Below, piece by piece: positions 4,968-5,326 of a DNA stretch of 5,326 nt; the first letter of the stretch is position 1; each line of letters starts with the position of its first letter. The notes under the pieces are model-generated. The model saw only the letters and a list, made by a program, of their open reading frames with translations, searched no databases and was not told where the DNA came from. A program made the position numbers and the translations under genes. Source of the DNA: Thermoproteota archaeon. GTDB taxonomy: Archaea > Korarchaeota > Korarchaeia > Korarchaeales > Korarchaeaceae. The stretch is taken from the NCBI GenBank assembly GCA_015521385.1, contig WAOH01000081.1, positions 1 through 5,326 on the forward strand. The letters run 5' to 3'.

Positions 4968-5326
4968 ATGGCTCGCACCAAGATAGTCGCGACGATAGGC
5001 CCTGCCTCCTCGACCATGGAAGTGGTAAGGGGTATGATAGCCGAGGGCATGTCCGTGGCTAGGATGAACTTCTCCCACGGCACCCTCACCGAGAAGGCCA
5101 ACCACATGGACCTAGTTCGAAGGGCCGCCCACGAGCTGGGAGTGAGGGTGGGGCTCATGTCCGACCTCCAGGGACCGGAGGTCAGGACCCACATGGGGAG
5201 GAAGGAGCTGAAGGTGGAGGAAGGGGACGTTGTCACGGTCAGCGGGAAGGAGGGATTGGGGGAGGTCAAGATAAAACCGTCCAGCGTCCTGAGGGATCTG
5301 GAAGAGGGGGACGAGCTGTACATAGA
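4968..5326 (+). CDS. pyk: Pyruvate kinase, N-terminal part (runs off the window end)
   Basis: Pyruvate kinase transfers phosphate from phosphoenolpyruvate to ADP, giving pyruvate and ATP at the end of glycolysis; it is a cytosolic tetramer. The 119 complete codons seen cover the start of the TIM-barrel A domain and part of the B domain. Family motifs are clear: RTKIVATIGPASS at residues 3-15; ARMNFSHG at 31-38 with the substrate-binding Arg32 and the K+-site residues Asn34 and Ser36; and SDLQGPEVRTHMG at 65-77, the usual D(T/L)xGPxIR strand leading into the B domain. The B domain (VEEGDVVTVS onward) continues to the edge. ATG at 4968 is the natural start for the family and lies 26 nt from a TATA-box centre with no Shine-Dalgarno site, so the mRNA is probably leaderless. 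The absence of a stop is due only to the window boundary. Confidence 0.96.
   Translation, partial: MARTKIVATIGPASSTMEVVRGMIAEGMSVARMNFSHGTLTEKANHMDLVRRAAHELGVRVGLMSDLQGPEVRTHMGRKELKVEEGDVVTVSGKEGLGEVKIKPSSVLRDLEEGDELYI

Noticed and set aside
4472..5062. 196-codon plus-strand open frame across the nuclease-like gene and pyk start
   Set aside because: It is antisense to the nuclease-like gene, crosses the divergent promoter and overlaps pyk in another frame; its His/Gly/Arg-rich translation has no recognisable features.
4958..5323. 121-codon minus-strand open frame at the right end
   Set aside because: It is antisense to the unmistakable pyruvate kinase coding sequence.

Overview
The window looks like chromosomal DNA from a thermophilic archaeon of the Thermoproteota/Korarchaeota (TACK) type. 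The evidence is the codon use (AGG/AGA for Arg, ATA for Ile, GTG starts), archaeal TATA-box promoters placed about 26 nt ahead of start codons that lack a usable Shine-Dalgarno site, a VapBC toxin-antitoxin pair, and a carbamoyl-phosphate synthase large subunit whose second-half nucleotide loop reads GAGVFRIGVSVEFDW, a form I associate from memory with crenarchaeal CarB. The species cannot be fixed from this window.

Layout: (1) 2-2569 (+), carB, lacking its first ~200 residues. (2) 2655-3315 (-), a vapB-vapC operon with a 14-nt overlap, convergent with carB. (3) 3418-3924 (+), a small eight-cysteine protein of the YkgJ (CxxCxxCC) family, divergent from vapB. (4) 3925-4285, a 361-bp stretch without an intact gene. 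It holds a GC-rich block that folds on the + strand into three successive hairpins behind a good TATA box (candidate structured RNA, ~3981-4122) and, on the - strand, a frameshifted relic that resembles the C-terminal end of an IS605/IS1341-type TnpB. (5) 4286-4915 (-), an uncharacterised protein with a PD-(D/E)XK nuclease-like core. (6) 4968-5326 (+), the first 119 codons of pyruvate kinase, running off the window.

The genes do not form one pathway. carB (pyrimidine and arginine synthesis) and pyk (glycolysis) are housekeeping genes; between them lies a 2.4-kb accessory stretch with a toxin-antitoxin module, a cysteine-cluster protein, a possible transposon relic, a possible non-coding RNA and a nuclease-like gene. 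The most notable signals are the candidate RNA, whose G-U pairs and GNRA loops identify the transcribed strand, and a single TATA element lying exactly midway between the divergent start codons of pyk and the nuclease-like gene.
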